Shown one piece after another: positions 28,328 through 35,443 of a DNA stretch of 64,000 nt. Numbering within the stretch: the stretch's first letter is position 1; each line of letters starts with the position of its first letter. The translations under genes and the position numbers were made by a program. Below the pieces are notes generated by a model. The model ran no database searches. It saw only the letters and a list, made by a program, of their open reading frames with translations, and was not told the DNA's origin. The DNA is from Afipia sp. OHSU_II-C1. Lineage in GTDB: Bacteria > Pseudomonadota > Alphaproteobacteria > Rhizobiales > Xanthobacteraceae. The stretch spans positions 456,001 through 520,000 of the forward strand of contig NZ_APJI01000006.1 of the NCBI RefSeq assembly GCF_000497575.1, read 5' to 3'.

Positions 28328-29998
28328 ATGCGTGCATCGCTTGCCACGAAGCTGTCCTCTATGGCCGCCATCGGCCTCGCCGCAGTCACCGGCGCCAGTC
28401 TCTGGATCGCGGACGCCAGCATCGAATCCGAACGGCAGGCGGTCGCACGGCAGGCCGAATTCAAGCAGTTGGGCGCCGATCTCGCCGCCGGCTCCGACTT
28501 GCTGACCAACGAGGCGCGGCGATACACCATCTTCGGTGAGAAGAAGCATTACGACGCCTATTGGCGCGAGGTAAATCAGACCAAAACCCGCGACCGCGTC
28601 GTCCAGCGCCTGACCCAGCTCGGCGCTCCGAAGGCTGAACTGGACTTGATCGAAAAGGCCAAGGCCAATTCCGACGCCCTGATCAAGACCGAGGAAGCGG
28701 CGATGGCCGCCGTGCAGAAAGGCGATCTCGAGCAGGCCCGCAAGCTGATGTTCGATGCGAACTACGATCGCAACAAGGCCGTGATCGTGCAGCCGCTGGA
28801 TGAATTCCAGAGCAAGATGAACACCCGTGCCAGGCTCGAAGCGGAAAGCGCCCAGAGCCGCGCACGCTGGATGGGCAACATCGCCGAGGTGATGACCATC
28901 CTGTCCGCCCTCACTTTCATCGCGATCCTCTATTTCGTGTTCAACCGCCGTGTGGTCACGCCGCTGACTCAGCTTGTCACCGTCGTAACGCGCCTTGCCA
29001 AGCAGGACTACGCCGCCGAGGTGCCGAACACGCAGCGGCAGGACGAAATCGGCGACATGGCCCGCGCAGTGCAGATCTTCAAGCAGAACGGTATCGAGCG
29101 CGAAAGGCTCGAAGCTGAACAGCTCAACGAACGCACCGCCAAGGAACGGCGCGCCGCGCAGATGGAACGGCTGACGCTCGAGTTCGAAGGAAAGGTCGGC
29201 AATCTCGTTCAACTCCTGTCGAAGGCGTCGAGCGACATGCAGATGACAGCTCAATCGATGTCGGCCACCGCGGAAGAAACCAACCAGCAGTCCACCGCCG
29301 TTGCTTCCGCCGCGGAAACGGCATCGCTCAACGTCGAATCGGTCGCCGCGGCGGCAGAGGAGCTTTCATCGTCGATCGGTGAAATCAGCCGTCAGGTCAC
29401 GCAGTCGGCGACCATTGCCAACACCGCAGTGGCCGAGGCTCAGCGCACCGACCAGACGGTGCAGGCGCTTGCCGAAGGAGCCCAGAAGATCGGCGAAGTG
29501 GTCACGCTGATCCAGACCATCGCGTCGCAGACCAACCTGCTTGCGCTCAATGCCACGATCGAAGCGGCTCGCGCGGGTGAAGCGGGACGTGGCTTTGCCG
29601 TCGTTGCGACGGAAGTCAAAAGCCTCGCCACCCAGACCGCCAAGGCCACCGAGGAAATCTCGGCGCTGGTGGACGAGATTCAGATCGCCACGCGCGATGC
29701 CGTCGGCGCGGTGCAGAACATCGGAACGACGATCAACGACATCAGCAAGATCGCGTCCGCCATCGCTGCCGCAGTCGAAGAGCAATCCGTCGCAACCAAG
29801 GAGATTGCCCAGAACGTGCAGCTCGCTTCGGCCGGCACCGCGGAAGTCACCGCCAACATTGGCGGCGTCCGGCAGGCTGCAACCGATACCGGTTCTGCTG
29901 CCGAGAAGGTACTTGGTGCGGCTGGCCGGTTGTCGCAACAGTCTGACGATTTGCAGAGCGAGGTTCGCGTGTTCCTCGGCAGCGTGAAGGCGGCTTAG
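28328..29998 (+). CDS. Methyl-accepting chemotaxis protein
   Basis: This 556-residue inner-membrane chemoreceptor has a first membrane helix near residues 8-25, a periplasmic four-helix-type sensor of about 155 residues, a second helix near 183-205, a HAMP linker, and a cytoplasmic signalling hairpin with the conserved tip QTNLLALNATIEAARAGE near residue 405. An AAGGAAGAAG ribosome binding site precedes the ATG. No che genes are adjacent and the ligand is unknown. There is no C-terminal CheR-binding pentapeptide (the end is GSVKAA). Confidence 0.93.
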   Translation: MRASLATKLSSMAAIGLAAVTGASLWIADASIESERQAVARQAEFKQLGADLAAGSDLLTNEARRYTIFGEKKHYDAYWREVNQTKTRDRVVQRLTQLGAPKAELDLIEKAKANSDALIKTEEAAMAAVQKGDLEQARKLMFDANYDRNKAVIVQPLDEFQSKMNTRARLEAESAQSRARWMGNIAEVMTILSALTFIAILYFVFNRRVVTPLTQLVTVVTRLAKQDYAAEVPNTQRQDEIGDMARAVQIFKQNGIERERLEAEQLNERTAKERRAAQMERLTLEFEGKVGNLVQLLSKASSDMQMTAQSMSATAEETNQQSTAVASAAETASLNVESVAAAAEELSSSIGEISRQVTQSATIANTAVAEAQRTDQTVQALAEGAQKIGEVVTLIQTIASQTNLLALNATIEAARAGEAGRGFAVVATEVKSLATQTAKATEEISALVDEIQIATRDAVGAVQNIGTTINDISKIASAIAAAVEEQSVATKEIAQNVQLASAGTAEVTANIGGVRQAATDTGSAAEKVLGAAGRLSQQSDDLQSEVRVFLGSVKAA

Positions 29999-30000
29999 CG

Positions 30001-30025
30001 GGAACGTTCACGCCACCGCATCGTT
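30001..30025 (+). promoter_or_regulatory. EcfG-type stress promoter of csbD
   Basis: GGAAC (30001-30005), 16 bp, CGTT (30022-30025): an exact match to the EcfG consensus, placing transcription start about 20 bp before the csbD ribosome binding site. Confidence 0.8.
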
Positions 30026-30054
30026 ATCGGTCTTTCCAACACTGGAGGATGACG

Positions 30055-30255
30055 ATGGATTGGAACCGCGTTGAAGGTAACTGGAAGCAGTTCAAGGGCG
30101 CCGCCAAGGAAAAATGGGGCAAGCTCACCGATGACGATCTCGATGTCATCGAGGGCCGCCGCGAACAGCTCGAAGGTAAGCTCCAGCAGCGCTACGGCTT
30201 CGCCAAGGATCAGATCCACAAGGACGTGGACGACTGGTTCAAGACGTTAAAGTAA
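30055..30255 (+). CDS. csbD: CsbD family stress protein
   Basis: The 66-residue, highly charged, soluble protein begins MDWNRVEGNWKQFKGAAKEK, the CsbD signature, and continues with a RREQLEGKLQQRYG segment. CsbD-like proteins are induced by general stress in many bacteria; their molecular role is unclear. GGAGG ends 6 bp before ATG 30055, which decides against the ATG at 30049. It has its own EcfG-type promoter and a terminator, so it is monocistronic. Confidence 0.93.
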   Translation: MDWNRVEGNWKQFKGAAKEKWGKLTDDDLDVIEGRREQLEGKLQQRYGFAKDQIHKDVDDWFKTLK

Positions 30256-30271
30256 TCGCACCAGATTGATG

Positions 30272-30303
30272 AAAAGCCCCGGCATTCCGCCGGGGCTTTT
30301 TGT
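30272..30303. terminator. Bidirectional Rho-independent terminator
   Basis: AAAAGCCCCGGC and GCCGGGGCTTTT form a 12-bp stem with loop ATTCC, with a T-run on both strands. It ends csbD and the convergent small membrane protein gene. Confidence 0.92.
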
Positions 30304-30326
30304 TTGTCACGAACCGGTCGCGACGA

Positions 30327-30488
30327 CTAGAACACCGCGAGATATTTCAGGATCGAGATAATGCCGATGATAATGACAATGGCACGCACGATCTGCTTGG
30401 CGCGGCCGTCGATCGGCAGCAGATTGACGAGATAAAGAACGAGAATAACGACAAGAAACGTGATCAGGATACTGATAAGCAAAGACAT
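30327..30488 (-). CDS. 53-residue small membrane protein (Thivi_2564-like)
   Basis: The frame encodes a 53-residue protein with two hydrophobic helices (MSLLISILITFLVVILVLYL and an IVIIIGIISILKYL stretch) joined by the charged turn NLLPIDGRAKQI. I recognise the pattern from the small Thivi_2564 family of uncharacterised membrane proteins. GAGGGG stands 5 bp before the ATG, and a GGAAC-N16-TGTT promoter lies about 60 bp upstream. It converges on csbD and appears to be part of the stress regulon. Its function is unknown. Confidence 0.82.
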   Translation of the reverse strand: MSLLISILITFLVVILVLYLVNLLPIDGRAKQIVRAIVIIIGIISILKYLAVF

Positions 30489-30549
30489 GGTAACCCCTCA
30501 TGATCGGTTCGGCTGGGTGCGAGAGCCATGTCCCGTATCCCGGCACGTC

Positions 30550-30574
30550 AACAATTCCGCTGAGGTTTGGTTCC
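30550..30574 (-). promoter_or_regulatory. EcfG-type promoter of the 53-residue membrane protein gene
   Basis: On the minus strand GGAAC (30574-30570), 16 bp, TGTT (30553-30550). It differs from the consensus only in the first base of the -10 element. Confidence 0.6.
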
Positions 30575-30602
30575 CTTTAGGGAACAACGATCATGGTCAT
30601 GC

Positions 30603-31268
30603 TTACTGCGCAGCGACGACAGGCAGCCGTTCGAATTTCGCGCGAACGGATTTCGGTGCCGGCGTAAAATTCAGCGCGGCGCTGCGGCGGCTATAGCCCG
30701 CAACCATCAGGCCATCCGCGCCGGCGACGATGTCGCCGCTGCGCAGGGTCGGATCATCTTCGATCTTGACCGGTGCCAGTCCGACGGAATCCTTGCCGTT
30801 ACAGGTACAGCCGGCGACAAGCTCCTTGCGATAGCGGAACGCGTTCGGCAGATCCGAATACGATCGGCCGGTATCGCTCGACGCGTTGTCGATCGAGCCG
30901 CCGTGATAGATTTTCGTCTCGGTCGCAGGACAGAAGCTCTTGCAGGCCTCCGCTTTGGTCTGCCCGTCGGATGCGGTGACGGGGAAGTAACGGCCATCGC
31001 AAGTCCGCACGCAGTACGTCGTCGATCCGCCGCTGTAGCTGCCGCCATAGATGTTGACGCGCCGGTTTGGCTGCTGCCCGTCGCCGAACGGAGAAGCGAA
31101 CGGCATCGACTCCGGCGGCGGGCTTGGACGCGCGTTATCATTGAAGGCGCCGCCGAAGAAGGACGAGAAAAAATCGCGGGCATGCGCTGAGGGTGCACCA
31201 GCTAACGCGACAAGCCCAATCGCGACGGCAGCCGCCATCGATCGGTAATACAACTTTCCCTGACGCAT
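30603..31268 (-). CDS. DUF2865 family secreted protein
   Basis: This 221-residue protein has a signal peptide (MAAAVAIGLVALAGAPSAHA core). Its DUF2865 region contains the cysteine-rich motifs TYCVRTCDGRYFPV and KSFCPATETKIYHGGSIDNA and later GCTCNG, suggesting disulfides in the periplasm. ATG 31268 follows a GGGGG ribosome binding site; the open frame starts further up at 31325. It lies 53 bp downstream of the L,D-transpeptidase gene and may be co-transcribed with it. The function is unknown. Confidence 0.82.
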   Translation of the reverse strand: MRQGKLYYRSMAAAVAIGLVALAGAPSAHARDFFSSFFGGAFNDNARPSPPPESMPFASPFGDGQQPNRRVNIYGGSYSGGSTTYCVRTCDGRYFPVTASDGQTKAEACKSFCPATETKIYHGGSIDNASSDTGRSYSDLPNAFRYRKELVAGCTCNGKDSVGLAPVKIEDDPTLRSGDIVAGADGLMVAGYSRRSAALNFTPAPKSVRAKFERLPVVAAQ

Positions 31269-31321
31269 CATGCCCCCTTCAGCCTCGGTCCATCCGCTAC
31301 ACTGCATGCTCAAATTTTCGC

Positions 31322-32146
31322 TCAATACAATCCGGACAATTTGACGTTATGTGACGTGTGCGGCACCGTGTCGCTGACGCGAAGCGGCTTCGGCGCGCCT
31401 GCCCTCGGCACCACTCGTTCCTTGCTCACACCCGCTTCGAGACGGCTGCTCTTCGGCAGCACGATCACTTTGGTGCCGACGGTGACGCGGCTGGCCAGAT
31501 CCTGCACGTCCTCATTGGTCAGGCGGATGCAGCCGCTGGAGACAAACTTTCCGATGGTCGAGGGATCGTTGGTGCCATGAATGCGATAGGAGCTGGTGCC
31601 GAGATACATCGCAGCAGCGCCCAGCGGATTTCCCGGACCGCCCGCAACGAACCGCGGCAGGTACGGCTGGCGTGCGATCATCTCCGCCGGCGGATGCCAG
31701 TCAGGCCACGCCGCCTTGCGCGAGACGGTCTGCACGCCCGACCACGTGAAGCCCTCTCGGCCGACGCCCACGCCATAGCGAATGGCGCGGCCCTGGCCCA
31801 GCACGTAGTAGAGCGTGGTGTTGCCGGTATCGATCACGATCGTGCCCGGCGCTTCGCGGCTTTCGAACGAGACGATCTTGCGCTGAAGCCGTTCGGGAAG
31901 AACCGTAGCGCCATCGTCTTCGGTCACGCCCGGCGAGGGCAGAGACTGCTGGTCCGACCAGAAGGTCCTTTCCGGCGCTCCCTGGTAAACACCTGCATAT
32001 CCAAGCGTTTGCGACATCGCCGGGGTCGCCGCAAAGATCGGGAAAGCCAGCGCCGCGACGGTGAGACCGCGGGCGGATCGAAGGGACGCGGTGAAGATCC
32101 GGGAAGAATTTCGAGACACTGAATTCGCCTGTGCCGAATGTGTCAT
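31322..32146 (-). CDS. L,D-transpeptidase (ErfK/YbiS/YcfS family)
   Basis: The 274-residue protein has a signal sequence (VAALAFPIFAATPAMSQ) and a C-terminal YkuD catalytic domain (about 100-240). The active-site signature is H190-G...S-S-G-C206-I-R208. These enzymes form 3-3 peptidoglycan cross-links or anchor proteins to peptidoglycan. The start at 32146 fits the signal peptide; the frame stays open to 32293. A perfect GGAAC-N17-CGTT promoter lies about 50 bp upstream, putting cell-wall remodelling under general stress control. Confidence 0.9.
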   Translation of the reverse strand: MTHSAQANSVSRNSSRIFTASLRSARGLTVAALAFPIFAATPAMSQTLGYAGVYQGAPERTFWSDQQSLPSPGVTEDDGATVLPERLQRKIVSFESREAPGTIVIDTGNTTLYYVLGQGRAIRYGVGVGREGFTWSGVQTVSRKAAWPDWHPPAEMIARQPYLPRFVAGGPGNPLGAAAMYLGTSSYRIHGTNDPSTIGKFVSSGCIRLTNEDVQDLASRVTVGTKVIVLPKSSRLEAGVSKERVVPRAGAPKPLRVSDTVPHTSHNVKLSGLY

Positions 32147-32196
32147 GACCTGCCCTCGGGTTCTGCGATGGCATCGTGTGATGCGGATACAGAGCG

Positions 32197-32222
32197 AACG
32201 CGGGCCTGCGGCTTTTGGTTCC
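32197..32222 (-). promoter_or_regulatory. EcfG-type promoter of the L,D-transpeptidase gene
   Basis: On the minus strand GGAAC (32222-32218), 17 bp, CGTT (32200-32197). Both elements match the consensus exactly. Confidence 0.75.
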
Positions 32223-32286
32223 GAACGCGCCTCGCCCCGAAATGATTTGTGAGAATCCGCAGCCGGCAGGTTCAAGCCGCGGCGGC

Positions 32287-32311
32287 GGAACATTGGGACT
32301 GCCTGCCGGTT
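32287..32311 (+). promoter_or_regulatory. EcfG-type promoter of the DUF3309/AI-2E operon
   Basis: GGAAC (32287-32291), 16 bp, GGTT (32308-32311), one base from consensus. It is divergent from the L,D-transpeptidase promoter. Confidence 0.6.
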
Positions 32312-32370
32312 AGCGGTCCCTGAAGCCGGTGCATGACAGTGGGCCCCGGCGCAAATCGAGGACTTTAGTC

Positions 32371-32529
32371 ATGTCTCTTGGCACCATTCTCGTCATTATT
32401 TTGATCCTGATCCTGCTCGGCGTCATTCCAAGCTGGGGCCATAGCGCGAACTGGGGTTATGGCCCGTCGGGAATTGTCGGCACCATTCTGGTGATCGTGG
32501 TCATCCTTCTGCTGCTAGGCAGAATCTGA
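32371..32529 (+). CDS. DUF3309 family small membrane protein
   Basis: The 52-residue protein begins MSLGTILVIILILILLG and ends in a second hydrophobic helix and LLLLGRI, with the conserved turn IPSWGHSANWGYGPSG between them; this is the DUF3309 pattern. GAGGAC supports ATG 32371 rather than the frame's upstream ATG. It is 2 bp from the next gene and shares its stress promoter. The function is unknown. Confidence 0.88.
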   Translation: MSLGTILVIILILILLGVIPSWGHSANWGYGPSGIVGTILVIVVILLLLGRI

Positions 32530-32531
32530 CG

Positions 32532-33653
32532 ATGCCCAGCTTGCGCCGGGAGGTGCGCGAGTCAAAAGGTCCGGCGGTAACAGAACCGCCGGACGAGCGG
32601 AAAGAACAGCGGCCTCTGACCGTGAGCCGTGCGGACATCATTTCGTTTTCGCTGGTCGCATTGCTGATCATCAGCGTCATCGCCGTTCTCTATGTCGCGC
32701 GGGCATTCTTCCTGCCCACGGTCACCGCACTGGTGATCGGAACGATGCTCTCGCCGGCTGCAAAATTTCTCGAGAAATACGGAATTCCCCGATCGGCGTC
32801 GGCGGTGCTCATTGTTTCCGCCACCTTCGCCGCGCTCGTTTTCATGATCGCGCTCATCTCCGCGCCGGTGATGGAATGGTCGACGCGGCTTCCGGAGCTC
32901 GGTCCGTCGCTGAAGGACAAGTTTCATGTCTTCGATCGGCCCCTCGCATTCTGGCATCAGTTGCAGGCGCTGTTTGGGGCAACCCCTGCACCCGGCGAGC
33001 CGGCCTTTTCCCTGCCGAAGATCGAATGGGTCCAGCCCACGCTGGAATTCCTGTCTCCCACGCTTACCGAGATCCTGCTGTTCTTCGCGGTCCTCGTTCT
33101 TTTCATTGCAAGCTGGCCGGACCTGCGCCGGGCGCTGATCCTGAACTTTACCGATCGTGACGAGCGGCTGCGCGTCCTGCGCATCCTGAACGAGATCGAA
33201 AGCAGCCTCGGCGGCTATCTCCTCACCGTGACACTGATCAACATGGGCCTCGGCATCGCGACCGGACTGATCTGCGCCGTCACCGGGATGCCGAATCCCG
33301 CAGGCCTCGGCGCGCTCGCCGCGACACTGAATTACATTCCGATCATCGGTCCGATTGTGACATTCGTCGTGCTCGCCGCCGTGGGCGTTATTACGTCAAG
33401 CACGCTCGCCGGCGGGCTGGCCGCCGCGGGCGGCTTTGCCATTGTCGCCTTCATCGAGGGGCATTTTGTGACCCCATCGATTATCGGCCGGCGGCTGGCA
33501 CTGAATGCGCTCGCGGTCTTTATCGCACTCGCTTTCTGGACATGGCTGTGGGGACCGATGGGTGCGTTTCTGTCGTCGCCCATCCTGATCGTCGGACTGG
33601 TCCTCAAGGAGCACTTGATGCCGGTCAAAGACACCCAGTTACCAGACCCGTAA
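32532..33653 (+). CDS. AI-2E family transporter (PerM/YdiK-like)
   Basis: The 373-residue integral membrane protein has two helices near residues 37-85, a soluble loop, and a C-terminal helix cluster containing the family's NPAGLGALAATLNYIPIIGP motif. Members have been linked to autoinducer-2 or ion/proton antiport, but most, including this one, are functionally undefined. It lies 2 bp downstream of the DUF3309 gene, under the same EcfG-type promoter. Confidence 0.87.
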   Translation: MPSLRREVRESKGPAVTEPPDERKEQRPLTVSRADIISFSLVALLIISVIAVLYVARAFFLPTVTALVIGTMLSPAAKFLEKYGIPRSASAVLIVSATFAALVFMIALISAPVMEWSTRLPELGPSLKDKFHVFDRPLAFWHQLQALFGATPAPGEPAFSLPKIEWVQPTLEFLSPTLTEILLFFAVLVLFIASWPDLRRALILNFTDRDERLRVLRILNEIESSLGGYLLTVTLINMGLGIATGLICAVTGMPNPAGLGALAATLNYIPIIGPIVTFVVLAAVGVITSSTLAGGLAAAGGFAIVAFIEGHFVTPSIIGRRLALNALAVFIALAFWTWLWGPMGAFLSSPILIVGLVLKEHLMPVKDTQLPDP

Positions 33654-33659
33654 AGCGAT

Positions 33660-33684
33660 GGAACCTTCACGAGAACCGCGCGTT
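33660..33684 (+). promoter_or_regulatory. EcfG-type promoter of the DUF883 operon
   Basis: GGAAC (33660-33664), 16 bp, CGTT (33681-33684), a perfect match beginning 7 bp after the AI-2E stop codon. Confidence 0.8.
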
Positions 33685-33719
33685 TTCGCACCGCGCCCCG
33701 TGGCTATCAGGAGTTTTAG

Positions 33720-34091
33720 ATGTCGAGCACCGATGGTGAAGACGCGATGAAGACCATGACGGACAAAGCAACATCCGAACGCCTTCAGAAGGATTTAGAC
33801 GCCGTGAAAAACGATATTTCCGCACTCGCAGAGCAGCTCTCGGACGTGATCGAAGCATTCAAGGGCGACGCCCGCAAGCAGGCCAGGCGGGCCTACAAAC
33901 AGGCCCGTTCCGACGTGGATTCGGTGATGTCGGACATGAGCAAGCGCGGTAGCGAAGCGCTCGACGCGGCGCAGGATTATGCCGGCACGCTCGAGGAGTC
34001 CCTTGAAGACGCCATCACGCAGCGCCCGCTGGCTGCGGTCGGCCTCGCCATCGGGCTTGGCTTTCTGATCGGTGTGACATGGCGCCGTTAA
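33720..34091 (+). CDS. DUF883 (ElaB/YqjD) family membrane-anchored protein
   Basis: The 123-residue protein is a long charged helix (about 15-95, with Lys/Arg-rich ARKQARRAYKQARSDVDSV) followed by a C-terminal membrane anchor RPLAAVGLAIGLGFLIG and WRR. ElaB/YqjD homologues sit in the inner membrane and bind ribosomes in stationary phase. CAGGAG precedes the ATG. It is the first gene of a two-gene stress operon with the protein at 34181. Confidence 0.88.
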   Translation: MSSTDGEDAMKTMTDKATSERLQKDLDAVKNDISALAEQLSDVIEAFKGDARKQARRAYKQARSDVDSVMSDMSKRGSEALDAAQDYAGTLEESLEDAITQRPLAAVGLAIGLGFLIGVTWRR

Positions 34092-34180
34092 TCGCCGGAT
34101 TTTTTCCCGGCCACCGCCGGCATCCGCGCCAGCGGTGGTAACGCCCTGCCATTTTTCGACGAATACTGATCGGGTTTTCA

Positions 34181-34621
34181 ATGTTTCAGAAGTTCATCGA
34201 TGACTTCCGGGAGAGCACCGGCAGCGCATTGCGGCTCACCTCGCTGGCGATTGCGGTTGCGGTCTGCCTCTTCATCACGACCTCGTTTCTGTGCGCAGCC
34301 GCCTTCGTGTTCGTCCTCCAGAAATACGGATTGCTGCAGGCCTGCTTCGCGGGAGCAGGCGTATTCTTCGTGGCAACCGTGCTGGCGGCGATCTGTTACG
34401 CCGTCCGCAAACGGCAGATCAAAAAGAAGCCCGTTGAAGCGGCGAAATCCACCATGCAGGCCGCGCTGAGTGATCCCATGGTGCTTGCGGCCGGACTGCA
34501 GATCGTGCGTACGATCGGGCTCAAGCGCATCATTCCACTGGTCGCGGTCGGCGGCATTGCACTGGGCCTATTGGCCAGCCGCCGTCCGGCAGCCGGCGAC
34601 CAACCCGACGAAGAAGAATAA
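34181..34621 (+). CDS. Hypothetical membrane protein paired with DUF883 (holin-X/YqjE-like layout)
   Basis: This 146-residue protein has two adjacent membrane helices (about 20-75: LTSLAIAVAVCLFITTSFLC, then a VFFVATVLAAICYAV stretch), a basic RKRQIKKK segment, and a third hydrophobic stretch near 120-132. In many proteobacteria a DUF883 gene is followed by a YqjE/holin-like gene of this topology, so a pair is likely. It lies 89 bp after DUF883 without a separate promoter and ends at a terminator. Its function is unknown. Confidence 0.75.
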   Translation: MFQKFIDDFRESTGSALRLTSLAIAVAVCLFITTSFLCAAAFVFVLQKYGLLQACFAGAGVFFVATVLAAICYAVRKRQIKKKPVEAAKSTMQAALSDPMVLAAGLQIVRTIGLKRIIPLVAVGGIALGLLASRRPAAGDQPDEEE

Positions 34622-34643
34622 GTTTCGCAACAGCAACAAAACG

Positions 34644-34672
34644 AAAAAGAGCGCCGCCTGGCGCTCTTTTTT
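34644..34672. terminator. Bidirectional Rho-independent terminator
   Basis: AAAAAGAGCGCC and GGCGCTCTTTTT form a perfect 12-bp stem with a GCCT loop and T-runs on both strands. It separates two convergent stress genes. Confidence 0.92.
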
Positions 34673-34694
34673 GTTGTTCGCTGGAAGCCGCAGA

Positions 34695-35135
34695 TCAGGT
34701 GATGCAACGGCCGGGGGCAAGCTGCCTGGCGACGTCCGTGAGAACACTCACAACCGGTTCGCACGCCACGGGGCGCGTTCCTGCCGATGATCCCTTGCCG
34801 GAGCCCACGGTCGATGCCGGGGCCTTGCGCAGGGCATCTGCGCCCTCACCCGCAGGCATCCGGACCATCACCGACGCATCGGCCACGCCCGGCACCTTGA
34901 AGGAAATCGTCACGCCGCCAGCGGCAGCCACCACCGGGGCACGATCACCCTTGGCCGAACGATCGACGTTGATTGTGACGGCTTCGCGAGCCGGAGCAGC
35001 CGGCATCGCTGTGCTGGCATCACCACGCTGGACCGGACCGAGCAGATCGTTTCCTGCCGACACTTCGAGATGCACGGCACCCAGTGCCAGCACTGCGGCC
35101 ACCACTCCAAGACTTCCAGAAGCCATGTACGACAT
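34695..35135 (-). CDS. Hypothetical secreted protein with C-terminal CEPVVSVLT motif
   Basis: The 146-residue protein has an N-terminal membrane or signal segment (SLGVVAAVLALGAVHLEVSA), a low-complexity Ala/Val middle part and the C-terminal ACEPVVSVLTDVARQLAPGR followed by Cys, where the two cysteines may pair. I associate this ending with uncharacterised Bradyrhizobium proteins. An equally long frame exists on the opposite strand; the minus strand is preferred because a perfect GGAAC-N17-CGTT promoter lies 48 bp upstream, the frame ends at a terminator, and the product has a secretion signal. Confidence 0.72.
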   Translation of the reverse strand: MSYMASGSLGVVAAVLALGAVHLEVSAGNDLLGPVQRGDASTAMPAAPAREAVTINVDRSAKGDRAPVVAAAGGVTISFKVPGVADASVMVRMPAGEGADALRKAPASTVGSGKGSSAGTRPVACEPVVSVLTDVARQLAPGRCIT

Positions 35136-35182
35136 CTGACGCCCCTACGCTGCCATGCCGCATGATTGCGGCTTTCGGATTC

Positions 35183-35208
35183 AACGTGGGCCGCCCGGCT
35201 TTCGTTCC
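35183..35208 (-). promoter_or_regulatory. EcfG-type promoter of the CEPVVSVLT protein gene
   Basis: On the minus strand GGAAC (35208-35204), 17 bp, CGTT (35186-35183), with exact matches in both elements. Confidence 0.75.
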
Positions 35209-35252
35209 GAGCTCACGGGCAAGCGGCTGGAGAAAAAAAGCGCCTCTGGCTG

Positions 35253-35277
35253 GGAACACTTTCGTGAGACCGGCGTC
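35253..35277 (+). promoter_or_regulatory. EcfG-type promoter of a small RNA
   Basis: GGAAC (35253-35257), 16 bp, CGTC (35274-35277), one base from consensus. It points away from any coding frame and directly into the structured element that ends at 35365. Confidence 0.6.
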
Positions 35278-35283
35278 TTTTCC

Positions 35284-35365
35284 AGAGCCGGTCAATCCCC
35301 CTGCCCCTAATCGACCGGCGTACGGGGGTGTGGTCGTGGTGATGCCGACCGCACCCCTTTTCTTT
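35284..35365 (+). ncRNA. gsrN: Candidate stress sRNA, GsrN-like
   Basis: No gene follows the EcfG-type promoter at 35253-35277; instead there are two hairpins. The first has a 7-bp stem, GCCGGTC (35287-35293) with GACCGGC (35313-35319), closing a 19-nt C-rich loop containing CCCCCTGCCCCT. The second (35325-35357) has a 12-bp stem with one G-U pair, followed by TTTTCTTT, an intrinsic terminator. A transcript of about 80 nt is predicted. In Caulobacter and relatives the sRNA GsrN is made by the general stress sigma factor, carries a C-rich loop in its 5' half, ends in a terminator hairpin, and is often encoded near nepR/ecfG/phyR. All these features are seen here. Expression is inferred. Confidence 0.65.
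35325..35365 (+). terminator. Rho-independent terminator of the candidate sRNA
   Basis: GGGGTGTGGTCG (35325-35336) pairs with CGACCGCACCCC (35346-35357) across a 9-nt loop and is followed by TTTTCTTTG. Confidence 0.8.
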
Positions 35366-35387
35366 GTTTGCGTTGGACTGCGAATAG

Positions 35388-35427
35388 AAAAAGCCGGAAC
35401 ACGGCAAACCCGCGTTCCGGCTTTTTG
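35388..35427. terminator. Rho-independent terminator downstream of phyR
   Basis: AAAAAGCCGGAAC and GTTCCGGCTTTTT form a 13-bp stem starting 17 bp after the phyR stop. T-runs on both strands allow it to act as a second stop for rightward transcripts too. Confidence 0.9.
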
Positions 35428-35443
35428 TGCAATGCCTGATGCC

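Noticed and set aside
34699-35139. 146-codon plus-strand frame mirroring the CEPVVSVLT protein gene.
   Set aside because: Antisense shadow of equal length; the minus frame has the promoter, secretion signal and terminator.
35388-35427. GGAAC and CGTT both occur within the phyR terminator and could look like an EcfG promoter.
   Set aside because: Spacing is 12 bp, not 16-17, and both elements are explained as arms of the terminator stem.
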